DNA from: Nitrospirota bacterium
Lineage (GTDB): Bacteria; Nitrospirota; Leptospirillia; Leptospirillales; Leptospirillaceae
Assembly: GCA_021806225.1 (NCBI GenBank)
Contig: JAJZXW010000026.1
Coordinates: 50,197-114,196, forward strand
Reading direction: 5' to 3'
DNA: 64,000 nt
Positions 60,926-64,000 of the stretch are shown here, one piece after another; the first letter of the stretch is position 1; each line of letters starts with the position of its first letter. The notes below the pieces were generated by a model. That model made no database searches, was not told the DNA's origin, and saw only the letters and a program-made list of their open reading frames with translations. The position numbers were made by a program, and so were the translations under genes.

Positions 60926-61690
60926 TTATCGGTCGATATTCACGGGAGCCACAGTCGTTTCCCCATGGGAATAGGGGGACCATGGAAAGCGGTCCGGGGA
61001 AAGAAGAAAGTCCGCTTCCCGATGGGTCAGAGCCTCAGCGGACACGGCATCGGCGATTCTGTTGGCCTGCATCAGGCACTCTTCGATGACGCTTGCGGCA
61101 TCGGGGATTGAGAGACCGGAAAAGTTCGAGAGGTGAAGGGGGGGCGAGCAGACATAGGTGGCCTTTCCGAAGGGCAGGGGGATGCGGAATCGGTCCCAGG
61201 AGCTCAGGGTCCTGACCCGGGAACAGGTCACAGAAAGGAGGTAAAGAGGCTTTTTGGAGGAGAGGGCGAGATAGGCGACGCCCTCCTTCACGCGATAGAG
61301 AGGGCCTTTGGGACCATCGGGGGTGAAGACGATCGAATCCTCGCCCGCCCGGTCGAGTCGCAGGAGTTCCTTGAGAGCCGCGCTGCCACCCCGGGTCGAG
61401 GAGCCACGGACGCTCAGGATTCCAAACCAGCGGAGGAGGGCGGCGATAAGCTCGCCATCCTTTGACTGGGAGACGATCAGCTTGATCTTTCCCGGCTTTC
61501 CGAACCAGACGAAGGGCATGAACAGACCCTGGTTGTGCCAGAAGGCGATCATGACAGGCAAGCCAGCTTCCAGGCGCTGTCGGTAACCGTCGAAGCCGAT
61601 ATACTGCGACTTGTTCGACATCTTGATGAGCCGAAGCAGGATGGAGGTGGCCCAGGAGGCCGTATCGAGAGGCCATTTTGCGGATTTCAT
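60926..61690 (-). CDS. DUF374-family acyltransferase-like protein
   Basis: The 254-residue protein has the DUF374 pattern related to lysophospholipid acyltransferases: MIAFWHNQGLFMPFVWFG with the catalytic-type His, then GGSAALKELLR and IVFTPDGPKGPLYRVKEGVAYLA. It probably transfers an acyl chain at the inner membrane face, for instance in lipid A or glycolipid synthesis. The gene lies in a codirectional lipid cluster with olsBA and the desaturase. Confidence 0.85.
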   Translation of the reverse strand: MKSAKWPLDTASWATSILLRLIKMSNKSQYIGFDGYRQRLEAGLPVMIAFWHNQGLFMPFVWFGKPGKIKLIVSQSKDGELIAALLRWFGILSVRGSSTRGGSAALKELLRLDRAGEDSIVFTPDGPKGPLYRVKEGVAYLALSSKKPLYLLSVTCSRVRTLSSWDRFRIPLPFGKATYVCSPPLHLSNFSGLSIPDAASVIEECLMQANRIADAVSAEALTHREADFLLSPDRFPWSPYSHGETTVAPVNIDR

Positions 61691-61821
61691 CGAAGAAAGT
61701 TCCTGTCAGCATCAAGGCTTGAGGTGTGTAAGCATTTGGGTGGAATGATTTAAATGACCTGTCTTGCGATCATAGCCAAGGGGGGATAAAAAATCCACTC
61801 CGAAGGGAAGGTGCGACAGCG

Positions 61822-62577
61822 TCAGGAAGGGAGATTAAGGGCGGAGCGGAGGATCTCCCAGGCCTCTCGTGAGAGATCCCTGCGGGAGCGTCCCTCAGGC
61901 AAGAGGGGAGAAAAAACGCGAATGCGGACAGTGATGCGTGGTTCGCCAAGCGTTCGCCAGAAGGAGCGCACAAAGCTTTCTCCTCCGGTGTAGGCGATGG
62001 ATCTCAAGGGGCGCCGGTCGTGAGATTCGTATTGCAGGCAGAAGGGAAGAACGGGACGTCCCGTCCGGATGGCTGCCTCGAAAAGTCCGCTCCGGAATGG
62101 GAGGAGGCGCTCTCCGCAGGTTGTGGTTCCTTCCGGAAAGACGGCCACGCACTCTTCCCGTTCAAGTGTTTTCCGTACCTGTTCGAATATATTCCGAAAG
62201 GAGGAGAGACGGGTTCTGGCGATGAAAAAAGTCCCCGCCGCTTGAGCCGAACTTCCGACCAGGGGCCAGAGGGCGATCTCCTCCTTGGCGATGAAGCGGG
62301 CCGGGACAAGGGCGCGAATGACGAGGATGTCCATCCAGGAAACATGGTTGGAAATCAGGAGAAAGGGGCCAGAAGGGATATCGGCCCCTGAAATTTCCAT
62401 GCGGACTCCGAGTCGGAAAAGAAGCTCACGGCACCATACGGCCAGTGGGTCTTCCCCGGACAGAGCCGGGACTTTGGGAACAAAAACACTGCGTGCCACG
62501 TGCATCGCCGCACTGACGCCCCGCAAGGCCCGGCCGGGAATGGAAAGGGAATGAGGGGCGATTGAGAGGTCGCTCAT
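61822..62577 (-). CDS. olsA: PlsC-type acyltransferase, probable OlsA
   Basis: The acyltransferase motifs are complete: ISNHVSWMDILVI (HxxxxD), AGTFFIARTRLSS, and AVFPEGTTTCGERLLPFRSGLFEAA. ATG 62577 overlaps the olsB stop (ATGA), giving 251 residues. With OlsB directly upstream it most likely adds the second acyl chain to lyso-ornithine lipid; a phosphatidic-acid role is the alternative. Confidence 0.85.
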   Translation of the reverse strand: MSDLSIAPHSLSIPGRALRGVSAAMHVARSVFVPKVPALSGEDPLAVWCRELLFRLGVRMEISGADIPSGPFLLISNHVSWMDILVIRALVPARFIAKEEIALWPLVGSSAQAAGTFFIARTRLSSFRNIFEQVRKTLEREECVAVFPEGTTTCGERLLPFRSGLFEAAIRTGRPVLPFCLQYESHDRRPLRSIAYTGGESFVRSFWRTLGEPRITVRIRVFSPLLPEGRSRRDLSREAWEILRSALNLPS

Positions 62578-63347
62578 TTCGTTGGATTGCTCGACCGGAA
62601 AAAATGGCGCGAATAGGCGACACTCATTTGGGAGAGGGGGAGCCACACCGGGAAATCGGCCGTCTTGAAGACGGGATCATGTGCAGGATATCCGATACAT
62701 CGGGCTCCGATTCGGAGATATCCCTTGAGAAGGGGGGGAAGTGTCGGAACCCGACCGTCACGGACCGGCCGCACAAGACACGGAAAGGGACGATGGGGCA
62801 CGACACTGATGGCTGCGTCTTCCCAGGCTTTCCGGAAAAGATAGCTCCCGATCTCGTCGAGGTCTAGATCGGGGTTCGTCAGGTCGACGCTTGCGCAACC
62901 CATCAGATATTTGATTTTTTCGGTGATCAGTGTCCGGGCCAGAGCCGCCCAGAGAAGGGCGATGACGCTTCCATTCCGGTAATCCGGGTGGACGCAGGAT
63001 CGTCCAAGCTCGACTGTTTCATCAAGAAAGGGAGACAAGCTTGAAATATCGAATTCGGACTCCGTGTAGAATCCCCCGGCTTTTCGGGCTCCTTCCGGGC
63101 CTAGGAGACGGTATGTGCCAACGCAGTGGCCTGTTTTCGTCTCGACGACCATCAGATGGCGTGCAAAAGCGTCAAAGGAGTCGCATTCTGGGATGATTTC
63201 ATTGTAGGAAATCTCCGGAGGAGAAAAGCCGAAGGCGAGTGCCCGAAGTTTCTGGGCCTTGAGGAGGTCGCTCGACGAACGGGCCCATCGAACCTCCAGC
63301 GTGGTGTTGTCGGCTGATGAAGGAAGGAGCAGGCAGGAGACGGACAT
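62574..63347 (-). CDS. olsB: OlsB-like ornithine N-acyltransferase
   Basis: A GNAT-fold protein of the OlsB type that links a 3-hydroxyacyl chain to ornithine. Visible are EVRWARSSSDLLKAQKLRALAF, VGTYRLLGPEGARKAGGFYTESEFDISSL, VELGRSCVHPDYRNGSVIALLWAAL, MGCASVD and PPLLKGYLRIGARCIGYPAHDPVF. ATG 63347 (MSVSCLL) has GGGAGG five bases upstream, so the track's earlier ATG at 63380 is not needed. Ornithine lipids are phosphate-free membrane lipids. Confidence 0.88.
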   Translation of the reverse strand: MSVSCLLLPSSADNTTLEVRWARSSSDLLKAQKLRALAFGFSPPEISYNEIIPECDSFDAFARHLMVVETKTGHCVGTYRLLGPEGARKAGGFYTESEFDISSLSPFLDETVELGRSCVHPDYRNGSVIALLWAALARTLITEKIKYLMGCASVDLTNPDLDLDEIGSYLFRKAWEDAAISVVPHRPFPCLVRPVRDGRVPTLPPLLKGYLRIGARCIGYPAHDPVFKTADFPVWLPLSQMSVAYSRHFFRSSNPTK

Positions 63348-63380
63348 TTGTACCTCCCGGAAAGGGTGGACGGGATTCAT

Positions 63381-63724
63381 CTCCTGCAGGATATTTAATT
63401 CTTGTGACGGGAATGTCGTGAGAAGGTTACGGGAAGAATACGAAGGCTGAAAAACGAATCAACGGGTTCCGAAGGTCAATTTTCAGGTCCAACCGGGCCA
63501 CGGACTGGGTTTATGAGAAGGGCCACCTCGACAAATCATTAACCTGAGCCATATCTCTGTTTCCTCCCATGACGGCATGGTATAAGATTTGCCATGTTAA
63601 AACGGAAGAAGTCTTCAGGAATACATTGCATGGCTGGTGTTTCAACAACTATTTATTCTTCTCTCTTTCCGTTCCTGGACCTTTTTCCCAAGGCGCGCTT
63701 CCTTCATTCCTGACTGATCTGGTG
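63381..63724. other. Intergenic scar region between olsB and the integrase fragment
   Basis: No complete gene is seen. It is AT-richer than the surroundings and should include the olsB promoter. A minus-strand 13-codon ORF at 63511-63552 (MAQVNDLSRWPFS), with GGGAGG upstream, resembles the start of some IS110-type transposases but is too short to be sure. A plus-strand 39-codon ORF at 63594 has no ribosome binding site. Confidence 0.4.
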
Positions 63725-63925
63725 TTAGGGGTAACTCATTTCAGAAGGAGATGGCATCTGGATCGCCTTGACGGGATTGCGAAGGCCTTCCATCCCCCAT
63801 TCTTTCCGGGCAATCTCGAAAAGATGGGAAATAACGGTCAGATCAAGCCGAACGGTATTGGCGGAGGACCCGGATTTGATCCGGTCGTCACGGTAAAGAG
63901 CGTTTTCCCTGGGAGGAATTGTTCT
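63725..63925 (-). pseudogene. Fragment of a tyrosine-recombinase integrase (N-terminal SAM-like domain)
   Basis: The minus strand between two stops reads RENALYRDDRIKSGSSANTV, then RLDLTVISHLFEIARKEWGM and EGLRNPVKAIQMPSPSE. This is the core-binding helical domain of phage-type integrases. There is no start codon and no catalytic domain, so the gene is broken at both ends. It lies 18 bases from the 3' end of tRNA-Leu, the usual place of an integrase beside its attachment site. Confidence 0.75.
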
Positions 63926-63942
63926 TTAAATGGCTTATATTA

Positions 63943-64000
63943 TGGTGCTCGGGAGGAGAATCGAACTCCTATGACCGTGAGGTCGGCGGATTTTGAGTCC
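63943..64000 (-). tRNA. tRNA-Leu (anticodon CAA), 5' part beyond the window
   Basis: The minus strand shows a seven-base loop CTCAAAA between GGA and TCC (anticodon CAA), a long variable arm GACC-TCAC-GGTC as in class II tRNAs, the T arm AGGAG-TTCGATT-CTCCT, and the acceptor strand CCCGAGC-A followed by an encoded CCA. The D arm and 5' acceptor strand are outside the window. Confidence 0.92.

Noticed and set aside
63594-63713. 39-codon plus-strand ORF (MLKRKKSSGIHC and so on)
   Set aside because: A TATAAG lies just upstream, but there is no ribosome binding site and the region looks like a decayed mobile-element scar.
1-64000. CRISPR array, rRNA operon or complete insertion sequence
   Set aside because: Scanning by eye found no regularly spaced repeats, no rRNA-like stretch and no full transposase with inverted repeats.

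Overview
The window looks like a chromosomal segment of a GC-rich, aerobic, lithotrophic bacterium. My best guess is the phylum Nitrospirota, near Leptospirillum. This is inferred from gene content (oxygen-tolerant uptake hydrogenase, DapL lysine pathway, Anbu operon, ornithine lipids, UbiA/UbiE-type quinone genes) and from protein style; no rRNA or marker phylogeny is available here. Genes are packed tightly, with many ATGA/GTGA/TGATG overlaps and several TTG starts.

Layout. 1-3.4 kb, mostly minus strand: glyA (cut by the left edge), rpiB, a plus-strand lipoprotein and two tandem thymidylate-kinase-like genes. 3.5-17.1 kb, plus strand: a 14-gene hydrogenase module with structural genes (hyaABC), maturation genes (hyaD, hupF, hyaF/hupH, hupK, hypABFCDE) and a nickel permease, probably one transcript. 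The small subunit carries the six-cysteine proximal-cluster signature of oxygen-tolerant hydrogenases. 17.2-18.8 kb: a Ppx/GppA phosphatase on the minus strand. 18.8-22.6 kb: a quinone cluster (ubiE, radical SAM, chorismate-lyase-like, ubiA). 22.7-26.3 kb: a PEBP protein, two tiny one-helix membrane proteins, a YajR-like MFS transporter and a TrkA-type potassium channel.

26.4-38.5 kb, plus strand: arginine synthesis (argD, argF, argG, argH), an LptM-like lipoprotein, lysine synthesis (lysA, dapA, dapB, dapL), an FAH-family enzyme, folK and an exported protein; mutY follows. 39.7-43.8 kb, minus strand: the Anbu operon (circularly permuted ATP-grasp, alpha-E, Anbu proteasome-like peptidase, transglutaminase-like). 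43.8-44.5 kb holds no convincing gene. 44.5-50.4 kb: two lipoproteins ended by a strong terminator, a YtxH/DUF948 pair, an ABC importer-like set without a binding protein, and a small coiled-coil membrane protein.

50.5-58.3 kb, plus strand: dprA-topA-trmFO-xerC, then argB, a lipoprotein and dut. 58.3-63.3 kb, minus strand: a periplasmic PQQ-repeat propeller, then a membrane-lipid group read right to left as olsB, olsA, a DUF374 acyltransferase and an acyl-ACP desaturase; a 15-bp perfect palindrome lies at the desaturase promoter. The right edge cuts a tRNA-Leu(CAA); beside its 3' end lies a decayed integrase fragment, the scar of an integrated element.

The hydrogenase feeds electrons through a cytochrome b to quinone, for which the ubi-like cluster may supply the head group. 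The arg and dap/lys genes form an amino-acid block, and the lipid genes adjust the membrane. Most functional calls rest on motifs I could read in the translations; no database search was possible.
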